From contig NC_047087.1 in NCBI RefSeq assembly GCF_902459505.1, positions 256,134,603-256,198,602 of the forward strand: a stretch of DNA of 64,000 nt. Reading direction: 5' to 3'. The notes under the pieces are model-generated. The model did no database searches. It saw only the letters and a list, made by a program, of their open reading frames with translations, and was not told the DNA's origin. The first letter of the stretch is position 1, and each line of letters starts with the position of its first letter. Position numbers and translations under genes: made by a program. The stretch is from Geotrypetes seraphini (Eukaryota; Chordata; Amphibia; Gymnophiona; Dermophiidae). Positions 36,201 through 41,691 of the stretch are shown piece by piece.

Positions 36201-36316
36201 AATAATACAAATATCCTATAGTTTGTCTTCCGTACTCACAGTCCACTGCACTTGTAAGTGATGAAGTAGGGAAAATAAGCCAGAGCAAAACAGTTTCCAA
36301 AATGAAAAAGTGTCAT
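15118..36316 (-). CDS. TMEM147: TMEM147, seven coding exons spread over 21 kb
   Basis: TMEM147 is a multi-pass ER membrane protein. With nicalin (NCLN) and NOMO it forms the BOS complex, which helps the Sec61 translocon insert multi-pass membrane proteins. Joining the seven minus-strand exons gives 225 residues (human about 224). It starts [18 protein letters not shown], contains [60 protein letters not shown] and [18 protein letters not shown], and ends near [16 protein letters not shown]. All six introns have GT-AG ends, and the phases join without loss of frame. Exon order and the protein text match my recollection of the human protein closely, except for a more diverged last exon. No stop or frameshift is seen. 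The introns are packed with DIRS, LINE, hAT and other repeats, which explains the unusual length for a normally compact gene. Confidence 0.96.
15290..15640. repeat. Probable MITE-like repeat in TMEM147 intron 6
   Basis: One end reads ACAATTCTGTAAGTG and the other TATAGAATTGCCCTTT. Such 'AATTCTATA' mirrored ends are common in short Harbinger or hAT derivatives. No coding content. Exact ends are uncertain. Confidence 0.35.
16321..17405. mobile_element. 1.1 kb non-autonomous DNA transposon in TMEM147 intron 6
   Basis: The ends mirror each other: GGGCTAGATTCAC at the left and GTGAATCTAGCGC at the right, with TA-containing flanks (ACTA before, TAGG after). Just inside lie GATCCGATCCGTG and GAAGTTGATCGGTGGGC, then ATGCAAATGAGGGCGATCGG near 16393 mirrored by CCCCCTCATTTGCATGCGCG near 17271. 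There is no transposase. Short target sites containing TA suggest Harbinger or mariner relatives; family uncertain. Confidence 0.7.
17549..17670 (-). CDS. TMEM147: TMEM147 exon 6, residues 146-186
   Basis: The acceptor is CCACAG before 17670 and the donor GTGAGT starts at 17548. The 122 bp encode [20 protein letters not shown] through [10 protein letters not shown] plus two bases of a Glu codon. Human TMEM147 has VHYIVASAQVWMITRYDL and VYKAFVME at the same place. Confidence 0.95.
17753..17837 (-). CDS. TMEM147: TMEM147 exon 5, residues 117-145
   Basis: The acceptor is TCTCTCAG before 17837 and the donor GTATAA starts at 17752. The 85 bp complete an Arg codon and encode [20 protein letters not shown] and SIDSNISL, essentially identical to the human protein. 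Only 82 bp separate this exon from exon 6. Confidence 0.96.
18180..18575 (-). mobile_element. Possible Penelope-like element end with ribozyme-like motif
   Basis: On the minus strand at 18518-18556 the sequence reads CTGAGGCAGCAGCCGC followed by GAAACGCGTC. Penelope-like elements often carry hammerhead ribozymes with a CTGANGA - stem - GAAA core, and CCTGAGGAAGC...GAAACGCGTC strings are common at their ends. The stem bases GCAGC/GCCGC pair only partly. No RT remains nearby. This is inference from motif and context. Confidence 0.4.
18590..20880 (+). mobile_element. Decayed DIRS element with RT/RNase H and recombinase remnants
   Basis: Plus-strand translation of 18660-18950 gives DIRS-type RT end text ([17 protein letters not shown]). 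Bases 19290-19360 resemble the RNase H end ([14 protein letters not shown]). Bases 20630-20780 resemble the recombinase C-terminus ([13 protein letters not shown], then FTKYYRVD). A short transposon at 19865-19985 is inserted in it. Broken many times and old; terminal repeats are not clearly present apart from weak similarity near 20860. Confidence 0.65.
19865..19985. mobile_element. Short MITE inserted in a DIRS remnant
   Basis: Left TATTTACCCAAAAATAAGAC and right GGTCTTATTTTCGGGGAAAC form inverted ends around a palindromic interior: AGGCTTATTTTGGGGTAGG faces ATCATGCTAGGTC. Similar 'CCCGAAAATAAGAC' MITEs are common in reptile and amphibian genomes. About 120 bp, no coding. Confidence 0.65.
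21100..21400. repeat. Palindrome-containing transposon fragment
   Basis: TTTTCCCTATTCGCGGG at about 21338 faces CCCGCGAATAGGGAA at about 21378, with a GC-rich loop. Upstream lies GCGGGGCAGGAGTG facing CGCTCCTGCCCCGC at 21238-21276. No coding content; family not assigned. Confidence 0.45.
21600..21870 (+). mobile_element. LINE fragment with zinc-knuckle-like motif
   Basis: Plus-strand text [20 protein letters not shown] at about 21667-21726 resembles the CxxC...HxxxxC segment near the C-terminus of several LINE polymerases, where a C.C...ET..H....C pattern is followed by an arrangement like RHN. The rest is degenerate. Clade uncertain. Confidence 0.4.
22392..22575. repeat. Inverted terminal repeat of the intronic DIRS (right end)
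   Basis: This is inverted relative to 27926-28079. It holds TGACGTCA at 22457-22464, an NRF1-like GCGCGTGCGCGAG at 22521-22533, and on the minus strand a consensus splice donor GTAAGT at 22401-22406 close to the outermost base. Confidence 0.88.
22617..22718. repeat. Internal complementary region of the intronic DIRS
   Basis: The first half, CCTGCTGTCCCTGGATAACA through the GTAAGTAACTGTGCT phrase, is the complement of the right terminus at 22392-22450. The second half, TTATCCCAGGACAAGCAGGC, is the complement of the left terminus at 28040-28079. In the DIRS-1 model this region templates the ends when the circular intermediate is made. Confidence 0.9.
22757..25624 (-). CDS. DIRS tyrosine recombinase ORF (955 codons)
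   Basis: The last third (about residues 620-955, positions 23766-22757) is a tyrosine recombinase: an N-terminal SAM-like helical part ([15 protein letters not shown]), then [11 protein letters not shown] around the first catalytic Arg, HRVRAMAAS with the HxxR pair, and a C-terminal [10 protein letters not shown] holding the likely nucleophile Tyr. This enzyme would join the circular DNA intermediate to the target. The first two thirds lie in an alternative frame over the RT gene and are Pro/Ser/His-rich with no domain I recognise. Start uncertain. Part of a whole-looking element. Confidence 0.85.
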   Translation of the reverse strand: MGGHHIGPVGPQHHPPRLLSQLPDSSIRQPSRRVCFTLISNPPPLEGGSIPPPSQCHRRSTSRTKGSGILLPLLPGTQKDGRPPSHSRSQGPQQVSGQGEVQNALPCHALPSSFSARLAMFPRPQRGLHSHLHQSDFSPLSAVPGTAPSLPVQGATVWPRFLTQGLHQMPHSSGGLPQVSQPPGVPLLGRLVGESTFISTCATGYSSHHLSPPPPGVRDQLPQVAFTSHPATSIHRSCSGHHSNEGFSSLRSSVDSAPSLSSGAHTSLHSRSTDDGPPGTHGLDNTCPSSSTSPPPHTSMDSRQPMVTDYGSSFSSHLCDIISSAISPMVVELLKSFQGSALSSAPSLYDHHHGCVPLCVGSSPWRSAHPGTLDPTGASTSHQFPGTQGHVLRPQGFPTSSLPSGSPPVHRQSSCHVLHKQARRHRISPPLFGGSTHLDLGHSPQSLPQGGLYPGRTELPGRQSQPHPSTSRVDVGPSNSSLHLCSLGHSAGGHLCSTSQSSAAPILLQTLLSSPSGPGCIPTRLEGSIPVCLPSTSSDVADLVQAPQGQSHHDSHRPSVASSTLVLPPAPTQLQGAHSSSCVSYSTYTAASVSTASQSVFAPPDSLVSLGLTSPENLSLPVRLILDASRKPATLQCYHQKWTRFSSWCLRHHHEPTSLSVELILEYLLSLSNAGLKSTSIRVHLSAITAFHEPILGKPLTAHPLVSRFMRGLFNIKPPLKPPPVVWDLNVVLSALMKPPFEPLATTSLKLLTWKVLFLIAITSARRVSELHALVADPPFTVFHHDKVVLRTHPKFLPKVVSAFHLNQSIVLPVFFPKPHSHPGEQALHTLDCKRALAYYLDRTRAHRASPQLFLSFDPNRLGRPVSKRTLSNWLAACIAFCYARAGLSLEGAVTAHRVRAMAASVAFLRSTPIEEICKAATWSSVHTFTTHYCLDAFSRRDGHFGQSVLQNLFS
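23788..25785 (-). CDS. DIRS RT / RNase H / methyltransferase-like ORF (665 codons)
   Basis: Domains in order: reverse transcriptase ([20 protein letters not shown], then [23 protein letters not shown] and the active site YLDDW), an RNase H domain beginning [12 protein letters not shown] and containing [16 protein letters not shown] and NSLADNLSR, and a C-terminal block ([39 protein letters not shown]) typical of the Dam-like methyltransferase region of DIRS. The ORF overlaps the end of the gag-like frame by about 75 bases and the recombinase-bearing frame for about 1.8 kb. Confidence 0.9.
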   Translation of the reverse strand: MPRLVLRPINPPSLFSLQSSLSPFDSSLQGIASLPPSLPLPQPIGGRLSIFSSRWEVITSDQWVLNIIRHGYSLNFQTLPSDNPPVESASHSSQTPLLLREVQSLLLLNAIEEVPPEQRGQGFYSRYFLVPKKTGDLRPILDLRDLNKCLVKEKFRMLSLATLYPLLSQHDWLCSLDLKEAYTHISINPTSRRYLRFQVLHRHYQYKVLPFGLASSPRVFTKCLIVVAAFLRSHNLQVFPYLDDWLVKAPSSLLVLQATHHTISLLHLLGFEINYPKSHLLPTQRLQFIGAVLDTTLMRAFLPSGRQWTLLHLCRQVLTHPSIPARQMMVLLGHMASTIHVLPLARLHLRIPQWTLANQWSQTTDLLSHPISVTSSLQQSLQWWLNSSNLSRGLLFHLPPHSMIITTDASPYAWGAHLGDLRTQGLWTPQERRHHINFLELRAMFYALKAFQHLLCPQVLLLCTDNQVVMYYINKQGGTGSRPLCLEALRIWTWATAHNLFLKAVYIQGEQNSLADNLSRILQPHEWTLDPPTLLSIFARWGTPQVDIFAAPHNHQLPQFCSRLFSPHRLAPDAFLLDWRDRFLYAFPPLPLMLRTLSKLHKDKATMILIAPRWPRQHWFSLLLQLSSREPIPLPVFPTLLTQQHQSLLHPNLSSLHLTAWFLSG
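25712..27766 (-). CDS. DIRS gag-like ORF (684 codons)
   Basis: Identified by position (first ORF) and by similarity to the first ORF of the copy at 51383-57282. Near residues 36-75 sits a Cys/His cluster ([12 protein letters not shown], then [12 protein letters not shown] and SCTRC), a plausible zinc-binding module. A long low-complexity Ser/Pro/Thr/Arg region follows. The C-terminal half is conserved between copies ([36 protein letters not shown]). It presumably makes the structural protein of the element's particle; that is by analogy only. Confidence 0.8.
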   Translation of the reverse strand: MLFSPFFDFAPAGPVAIIQASGFDFAEAVFPFMPPQVGFKKCQRCARPISLTDPHNWCLQCLGPEHRADSCTRCATLKKRTLKNRQIQQTLLFGTGSAMDSSTSTAVPQKSAPSTSTPPDPASASLAPGKPAKKPSSSLERPPTTVATPTLPASRRPRKRSAPISVSASSSASSSPGRGAASKEPKQKKAVPMPPLDDRISAILKVQLQEQLQRQLEHLLPTILAPLLPVPDRPEPRTEPPVSTPSVPINTSMPILSAEQLHTHPVVHSHTTTDPPRDQAGRHTSRDRDRRRSSSPGTVSVRSGKSLSKTHHTAPSTPVSRHAPEVRDPDLWEESPPGTEEDPSSSDEDPSAPDATSKPEQSSFSKFLREMSAALSLPLESDSKKSQAFLEALDFEQPPKEFLKLPVHDILRETFYKNWENPLTVPGAPRKLDNLYRVIPIPGFDKSQLPHESLLVESTLKKTQGSSVYASTPPGREGKTMDKFGKRLYQNAMLANRANNYSFHFSFYMKHLVQQLSALQKYLPERKVPLFQQHISGLLQLRKFMVRSIYDSFELTSRASAMAVAMRRLAWLRVSDLDINHQDRLANAPCLGDELFGESLDSTTQKLSAHETRWDTLIKPKKKAPPARPYRPQSSYQRRFSARPLNPPPQQPRRPRQQQHHAQARSQANQPSKPLQPAKQSQPF
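27926..28079. repeat. Inverted terminal repeat of the intronic DIRS (left end)
   Basis: Carries TGACGTCA at 28031-28038 and an NRF1-like GCGCACGCGCGG at 27965-27976. On the minus strand the element begins with TTATCCCAG, which resembles a 3' splice site. Confidence 0.88.
28304..29605. mobile_element. Intact non-autonomous hAT transposon, 1302 bp
   Basis: Ends are CAGGGGTGCCCACAC and GCGTTGGGCACCCCTG, inverted to each other. The flanks are a perfect 8-bp target duplication, GTCTAGGT at 28296-28303 and 29606-29613, the size used by hAT transposases. It contains a palindromic block (28515-28635), a C/T-rich tract (28780-28980) and long C runs near 29289. No transposase: the open frames in the C/T-rich part are compositional. 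Two more copies occur at 1-930 and 50959-57753. It lies in TMEM147 intron 4. Confidence 0.9.
28515..28635. repeat. Palindromic block inside the hAT element
   Basis: CTTTTTACTAAACCACGATA faces TTGCGGTTTAGTAAAAGGGG, with GCGCAGGGAGC and GCTCCCTGCGC arms inside. The same block is present at 51185-51303 in the second hAT copy, so it belongs to the family or was inserted before the copies spread. Confidence 0.8.
29930..31010 (-). mobile_element. L2/CR1-clade LINE 3' region
   Basis: The minus strand resembles the LINE at 46811-47540: [20 protein letters not shown] here against LLHTCIPPRSLCLHNPPPQ there, followed in both by a tail that mentions a Val/Trp-like stretch and [12 protein letters not shown]-like text. 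Broken by many stops. It lies in TMEM147 intron 4. Confidence 0.5.
31235..31990. repeat. Long inverted repeat with arms of about 260 bp
   Basis: The left arm, about 31275-31535 (CACCCTCAAAAGCACAGGAC to TCTCAATAGAAGTCACTTA), is complementary with few differences to the right arm, about 31718-31982 (AAGTGACTTCTATTGAGAAA to AGTCCTGTGCTTTTGAGGGT). The 180-base loop contains CCCCGAAGAAGCATATTAGC followed by GAAACAGGGAGC. That motif recalls the ribozyme-bearing ends of Penelope-like elements, whose terminal repeats can be inverted. No ORF. Confidence 0.85.
32379..32485. mobile_element. Palindromic Harbinger-like MITE
   Basis: CGGCCTCTTTTACAAAGCTG at the left faces CAGCTTTGTAAAAGAGGCC at the right; the interior CCCGAAGCCC faces GGGCTTCGGGG. 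A TTA duplicate flanks both sides (32376-32378 and 32486-32488), as used by PIF/Harbinger transposases. A sister copy lies at 36574-36686. Confidence 0.8.
32546..32682 (-). CDS. TMEM147: TMEM147 exon 4, residues 72-117
   Basis: The acceptor is CATTGCAG before 32682 and the donor GTGAG starts at 32545. The 137 bp encode [40 protein letters not shown] and ELVMS plus two bases of an Arg codon. Human has [20 protein letters not shown] in the same place. Confidence 0.96.
32780..33150. repeat. MITE-like repeat with 'ATATTCAGC' ends
   Basis: It opens with GGCCCAATATTCAGCCGTGG and contains several mirrored AATATTCAG and CTGAATAT phrases. The first 60 bases recur near 30085-30145. No coding content. 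Typical of a short DNA transposon; family uncertain. Confidence 0.5.
33567..33765 (+). mobile_element. tRNA-derived CORE/MIR-like SINE
   Basis: A tRNA-like head with A-box-like TAGCCTGGTGGTTACAGCAC and B-box-like GGTTCAAATCC is followed by the conserved core GATCTTGGGCAAGTCACCTT, nearly identical to the MIR core, and by a CCTCCATTATCTCAGATAC stretch. Another copy lies at 41480-41685. Confidence 0.8.
33830..34140. other. AT-rich stretch, nothing firmly recognised
   Basis: Contains T-rich sequence of the kind found at LINE 3' ends in reverse orientation, for example CTTTATTCATTTTACATC. I cannot assign it to a family. Confidence 0.35.
34196..34261 (-). CDS. TMEM147: TMEM147 exon 3, residues 50-71
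   Basis: The acceptor is CTGTTCTAG before 34261 and the donor GTAAG starts at 34195. The 66 bp encode 22 residues, [20 protein letters not shown] then VG. The family block [14 protein letters not shown] is unchanged from human. Both flanking introns are in phase 0. Confidence 0.95.
34586..34655 (-). CDS. TMEM147: TMEM147 exon 2, residues 26-49
   Basis: The acceptor is CCCTATCAG before 34655 and the donor GTAAGG starts at 34585. One base completes Leu26, then [20 protein letters not shown] and LCK. Human has [20 protein letters not shown]. Confidence 0.96.
34826..35840 (-). mobile_element. CR1 LINE, 5'-truncated, in TMEM147 intron 1
   Basis: Minus-strand blocks [45 protein letters not shown] and [16 protein letters not shown] are consecutive C-terminal parts of CR1 ORF2. 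Its start lies toward 35840 (degenerate FADD and RT text near 35600-35760), and its 3' end is at 34826-34870. It lies in the same orientation as TMEM147. It carries some frame interruptions but is less diverged than the copy at 10786-11790. Confidence 0.8.
36007..36161. mobile_element. Minimal DIRS derivative made of its two ends
   Basis: The left end TTATCCCAGGAAAAGCAGGC and the right end GTAAGTAACTGTGCT are those of the 22392-28079 and 51383-57282 family. The inner parts CATATTCTCACATATAGGG and CACATGTGAGAATATC are complementary to each other. TGACGTCA is retained at 36048-36055. At 155 bp it has no coding capacity and could only have moved with help from a larger relative. It lies 77 bp downstream of the first TMEM147 coding exon, in intron 1, on the gene's antisense side relative to the gene. 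Confidence 0.8.
36240..36316 (-). CDS. TMEM147: TMEM147 first coding exon, residues 1-26
   Basis: The ATG at 36314-36316 begins [25 protein letters not shown], matching the human N-terminus. The donor GTGAGT starts at 36239, after two bases of Leu26. Upstream, TGTGCTTTCTTTCACAG ends at 36391, an excellent 3' splice site, so 36317-36390 is probably 5' untranslated sequence in an internal exon. No in-frame upstream coding is needed. Confidence 0.95.
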
Positions 36317-36573
36317 TTCGGTGTCCAAGGCAATACCAGGAAACAGCTGCTGACTTCTCTATCACAGACAAAGCCTGCGACCAGTTCCTTCTGTGAAAGA
36401 AAGCACATTGTCAACTCCAGCACATACAATGTTTCTTGTGGACCTGGTGTCAGAGATCAGGTTGCATCATAGAAAACTAGGTAGTCTGACACCCTACTTC
36501 ATAATCCAAGTCATCCTTTCAAAGGTAACTATGTATCCAGACCTACACTATGCTTTACATACTCCTACACTAT

Positions 36574-36686
36574 CGGCCTTTTTTACAAAGGCGCGCTAGT
36601 GGCTGCGCTGCGCTAACAGCCCCGAAGCCCATAAGAGATTTAAAGGGCTTCGGAGATGTTGCCACGCAGCTTTGTAAAAGAGGCCA
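36574..36686. mobile_element. Palindromic Harbinger-like MITE, second copy
   Basis: Same family as 32379-32485: CGGCCTTTTTTACAAAGGCG faces CAGCTTTGTAAAAGAGGCC, with the shared core CCCCGAAGCCCATA. Confidence 0.75.
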
Positions 36687-39472
36687 TATGATTTACATAG
36701 TGATGCTTGGGCTTAACTAGAAGGATGGCTACAAACAGGAATGCAAAGTGGAAAGAATATGCACATTAACAAAACATGCAAAGCTTCACTCCAATCATAC
36801 ATAACAAATATTCCCCCAATGTGGTATAGTCATTTGCTATTTGTTATTCTTCATCATTTTATAGTTCTCTTAAATCATACAAATAAATTATTATCCTTAG
36901 GCTGTCCTTCCGAAGGCTTAGAGCTTGCCCCCATCTGTCTCTAGTTCTCTGCTATGGAAATAGTTAACTAAAAAAAGAATTAGCTATAATTAAAAAGAAT
37001 CTCCAAGACTATGCGTCATCCAATGTACTCCCATAGAGAATTAAAACATCCCAGAACAGATGTGTCACAATGGGTTCTAGTAGGGTACAAATGTAACACA
37101 GATACCTACCCACTCCACAAAAAGTGACATCCCTACAAAACACCTGATGCACTGAAAAATTTATATGCTCCATAATTATTGTACATGGAATCTGATGAAG
37201 GGAGATATACAACGACATCCAAAGATCTCAAGATAGAAAATCCTTACTGCTCAGAAACTCTTATTAGAGAAGATTAGGTACCTACCTTGATAATCTTCCT
37301 TCTAGTAAATAAGCACATCATTCTTGAACCTGTGGGTAGTCAATCCCTGATCACGAGATCCTGTATAGAGAGACTCATTTACATTTTTCTGCTCCGCCTT
37401 CCATCACTCTGAGCTGTCCTGTATCTCCTCAATTCGTATCAAAGCAGATGGTCAGCCCTAGAGAAAACATGGGGGCACTCCCCGAGAAACGAGTCTGTTT
37501 TGCTCATATAAAATTGCAATATGAAACTATTAGAACCCATTTATAACGCATAATAAGGTGGAACAAGCCACCCACAACCTACACTAACCCTTGTTACTTC
37601 TTAATAGAGGTATCTCCCCTACCCTCAATCTCACAGGACAGAGGAAGAAACGAAATATCTGGCAATCCAGGTAGGGCTGAGACAAAAAAGCAGGCTAATG
37701 TACATCTGACAGGGCAGACTTTAAGAATTATGTGCCTATTTACTAAAAAGAAGATTACTGAGTAAGTATCTAATCTTCCCGTCTAGTGCAAATAGGAACA
37801 TATGAAAAGTAGTCTCCTTAAGATAGGGTGGGACAGATGAGCCTGCTGACAACACTGAGGATCCGAATGCGGTAGCCAATTTGGACGCTACATTCACCCT
37901 GTAAAACTACGTGAAAATGTGGAGAGAGGACCATGTAGCTGCTCTATAAATCTCTTCAGGAGCAATCACCCTAGATTCCACCTAGGAGGATGTTATGCTC
38001 CTAGTGGAATGTGCCTTTAAGGATACAGGAGGTTGCTGTCTCCGATATAAGCTGAAGAAATGGTCATGCTTTTGAAGCTGGCTGGTCTCAATGGCTAGTA
38101 CCCGTCAGCACAAAGAGATGATCTAACAGTTGAAACTTATTTGCCATGTCTAGGTAACTCAGCAACACCTTGCAGACATCCAGCAATTGTAGAACTTTGT
38201 CACTCTTCTTGGATCCCAAGGGTTGAAAGGCAGGCAACTGCACTTTCTTGTTGATGTGAAAAAGCGAGACCACTTTTGGCAAGAAGGAGGGGGACTGTAT
38301 GTAATTAAACCCCAGTCTATAAAAACCTGAGAAAAGGTTCTCTGCAGGATAAAGCCTGCAGTTCAGACACCCATAGAGCAGATGTGATCACCACTAAAAA
38401 CGCTGTTTTAACTGTCAGGTCCATCATCAACACTATCTCTAAGCGCTCATATGGAGCATTAAAAAGAGACCATAGAATGAAATTAAGATTCCACATTAGA
38501 AAAGGTCAATGTACTGGAGGATGCAAGCATAATGCTTCCTTCAAAAACCTGGAGACATCTGGATGAAGAGGTCAATGTCTTTTTATTAGACTGGGGCCTG
38601 AAGCATGAAAGTCCTGCACTTTGAGGGAGCCAACCACCAGACCTTTCTCAGGCCCCTCTTGAAGGAATGCTAGAACCAATTAAATCTGAGCCATAATCGG
38701 GTCATCACTCTTCTTTGCAAACCAGCCTTGGAAGCACTTCCAGACCTTCGCATAGGTAGCCAAGGTTGTCTTCTTCTTGGACTGTAGGAAAGTAGCAGGT
38801 CTGGAGGGACCAAAAGAATTCTGGCTTACCTCTCCTAAATGATTTCTAGTACCCAATTGTCTGAGGAAATCTATCCAAGTCTCCCAGTAATCCGCCAGTC
38901 CCCCCCCCAAATGTGGAGGGAAGGTTATTGGCCTGGCGTCATTGCTTTTCGGGGGCGTAATTGGGACGAGATCTAAGTGAATGGTGCTCCTGAATCTCTG
39001 TCTTGGGCCTTGAAAAGCCCTCTGACTGGCCGGTGCCCCTGAGAACTGGTGAAAGTGCCTCAAGCCACAAATATTTCCCCACCCGGATCCCCTTGGGACC
39101 CAAGGTCTGCTGTCTAGGAGCGTCTTTGGCTTAAGATCTTCCGCACGGACTATTAGATCATTGAGGCCCTTGCCAAAGAGCAACAGCCCTTTAAGTGAGA
39201 GCTTGCTCAATGTGGCCTTGGGGGCTAAATCTTCTCCCAAGTCCACGGCTGCTATAGATTCCTGTCTGACATCCTCTGCCTAAGAATCTAATTCCTCCAA
39301 AACTGAGGATTCACTGTGAGAGAGTAAAGGCATTGATTCTGAACCTCAGTCCTCCTAGTCCTTTTCCAACTGGACCTCTGGTTCTTGTGAATGAACCTGC
39401 TTTAGAGGAACTGTGCTCGTTGAAGGTAAACCCCCATGTGTAACCACTAGCAAGTCCCCAGATGGTATAAAC

Positions 39473-39645
39473 CAGGGATCTCAAAGTCCCTCCTTGAGGG
39501 CCGCAATCCAGTCGGGTTTTCAGGATTTCCCCAATGAATATGCATTGAAAGCAGTGCATGCACATAGATCTCATGCACATTCATTGGGGAAATCCTGAAA
39601 ACCCGACTGGATTGTGGCCCTCAATGAGGGACTTTGAGACCCCTG
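39473..39645. mobile_element. Palindromic hAT-type MITE
   Basis: The ends CAGGGATCTCAAAGTCCCTC and GAGGGACTTTGAGACCCCTG pair, as do CCAGTCGGGTTTTCAGGATT and its complement further in. Flanking 8-mers GTATAAAC and GTATAGAC are a target duplication with one change, as expected for hAT. Confidence 0.85.
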
Positions 39646-39728
39646 GTATAGACAGACCCTGATAATTCAGGTAGACTTCAAACATCAGACACACAAACTC
39701 AGGAGTAAAGCCCTGAACAGGATGCCCT

Positions 39729-39962
39729 TAGAGAGTGGCACGGGGACAGAATTTGTCCCTGTCCCCATGGAAACCATCCCATGTCATTCTTTAGTGTCTA
39801 TCTCAACCTCAGTCCTTCTACACTAGCATTCTTCAATTCAAGGCTTGCAGGTCAGTGGCAGTATCCATTCATACTCTGATTCTTCCCTCTCTCCTTAAAG
39901 AATGACACAGGGATGGTTTCCTGTGGGGGTGGGGACAAATTCTGTCCTCATGTCCTTCTCTA
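39729..39962. mobile_element. hAT-type MITE with TAGAGA ends
   Basis: Left TAGAGAGTGGCACGGGGACA with AATTTGTCCC, and right GGGGACAAATTCTGTCCTC with CCTTCTCTA, are inverted repeats. A TAGAGAATGATGCGGG end of the same type lies at 50004, next to a hAT transposase. Confidence 0.75.
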
Positions 39963-41224
39963 CAAGTCTCTCCTCATGGGCCTAGAGACGTCTGCATGGA
40001 AGCTCTTTGCCATAGATGCCGAGTTGCTCTTCGAGGGCTCTGGGAGGGAGGTTTGAACCACAAACTGAGCAACCTGCAACTTCATCACCCTTAAGCAGTG
40101 TCTTGCAAACTATTTCCAGCCGCAGAATACTAAACAGGTGGTCATGCATTTATGTCATCATCATGTCGATGTCTGTGCGAAGACCTTGCAGATGGGGCCT
40201 TCAGCCGGTAAAAGGGGGGGAGGGGTCAACAGGAGAGGTGTGGAGAGCAGTAAACGTGTTAGGGAGGAGGAGAGGTGTCGGTTTCTACAGGACGTGCCTT
40301 TCTCCCTGAGAGGCACATCCTGTAGGCAGTCAGCTGACGCCGACGACTCTCCTCCTTTCCAGTGTCTCACAGTATGCAGTTTGCTGCCCTTGAGAGATCA
40401 GAGGAAGCACCCCCTCCCTCCATGTGTCCCACAGCACCTGGACGCTTCTCAGTTGGCCATTCAGTGCAAATCTGGCATGAATCAGAGTTAAAATCTCCTG
40501 AGGAGTCCATCTTGGTTGATTTAAAGCAAAGTCAAAGTGTTGAGGCAGATAGAGGCTTTTTAGTCAATATCAGGAAATCTAAGATGGCCATCACAGCAAC
40601 ATTTTGGTGCTAAAAAACAGCCTGTCTCCCATACACTGCAATAGCCTGTACTCACAGTTATTTGCTGCAACTGGTAAACAGAGAAGACTTCTGCCCCAGA
40701 CAAGCACATAAGTAGTCTAGATGCTTGTATCTTCAGGCTGCCAGTCAGATCAAAAGGTGGGCTGAGACCTCAGAACCTCACAGCAACACATGTATCATCA
40801 GGGAGAGGGAAACACCAGATAAACCCTCAGGACTGGCATGGGGCCAAACAACCTGCGCTAAAGCTCCAGATACCACCGCTGGCAGGCTGGCTAAGCTGGT
40901 GCCCTGCAAAAGGGGTTGCCTTGCTCACTACAGACTTCTGCTCTGAGAGTCTGTGTCTTCTTGCAGTCAGAGCTTCCCCGCTCTGCAGTGTTGAAAACCT
41001 TGAATTCCAGATTTTTAAAAAAAAAACCCAAAACAATAAACTAAAGCCAGAGCAGATCAGAAAGACATCTTCCAACAGAAACTGAGGAGCTAAAGCACAG
41101 CCTAGTGATGAAGGAAGTGGAGCCAAAAGGGTAGATGATACCTTGTACAAAACTCACAGTTAGGAGAGAATAACTTACTGGTCAAAACTTCTGCACTCTT
41201 TGCACTAGAAGGTGGTGTTGAACT

Positions 41225-41465
41225 ATCTTGGAAATTGACTAATAGGAGAATAGAGGGTAATAATAAATGTAATTCATTGAGAGAAGAGTGAGTAGTGGAT
41301 TGCCCTAGGGATCAGTCCTGGAGTTACAGACATTCAATATCTTTGTGAGCACTGTAGACAAAGGGTTAGAAGGAAAGATTTGCCATTTTATGGATGACAT
41401 GAAAGCCTGAAATAGACACCCCAGAAACAATAGGCAAAATGAGTAGTGATTTAGAAAAACAACAA
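41225..41465 (+). mobile_element. CR1 LINE fragment
   Basis: Degenerate plus-strand text around the CR1 RT active site: a GSVLG-like start, FNIF-like text near 41330 and a FADD-like FMDD at 41390. Heavily decayed. Confidence 0.55.
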
Positions 41466-41479
41466 CCAAAGAATGAATG

Positions 41480-41685
41480 GAAGAAAAGCTGTATAGCTAG
41501 AGTAGTGATCTAAGAGAACCGAAGATCCAGGGTTTAAATCCCACTGAGAAAGGACACTCCTTGTGATCCTGGGCGAGTCACTTAACCCTCTACTGCCTCA
41601 AGTACCAGACTTAGACCGTAAACCTTCTGGGGAGAGGAAAATAACCTTTTCTACTTTTGTTCCCCTAAAAGGTTAAATAATTTTA
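41480..41685 (+). mobile_element. tRNA-derived CORE/MIR-like SINE, second copy
   Basis: B-box-like GGTTTAAATCCCAC and the core GATCCTGGGCGAGTCACTTA, followed by CCTCTACTGCCTCAAGTACC, parallel to 33567-33765. Confidence 0.75.
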
Positions 41686-41691
41686 AAATAC

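Larger units (their letters stand above)
37267..41215 (-). mobile_element. Reduced DIRS copy of an older family
   Basis: The left-hand terminal repeat (37267-37460) and right-hand repeat (41040-41215) are inverted relative to each other. An internal junction with the complements of both ends lies at 37735-37800. Minus-strand remnants of the recombinase (MPKVVSLFHINKKVQLPAFQ; KKTTLATYAKVWKCFQGWF) occupy 37860-38780. A gag-like end (LLLFGKGLNDLIVRAEDL) lies at 39130-39190, and gag-side low-complexity sequence at 39960-40900. I see no RT or RNase H part. It cannot be autonomous, is broken in several places, and is moderately old. Two hAT-type MITEs are inserted at 39473-39645 and 39729-39962. 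Confidence 0.75.
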
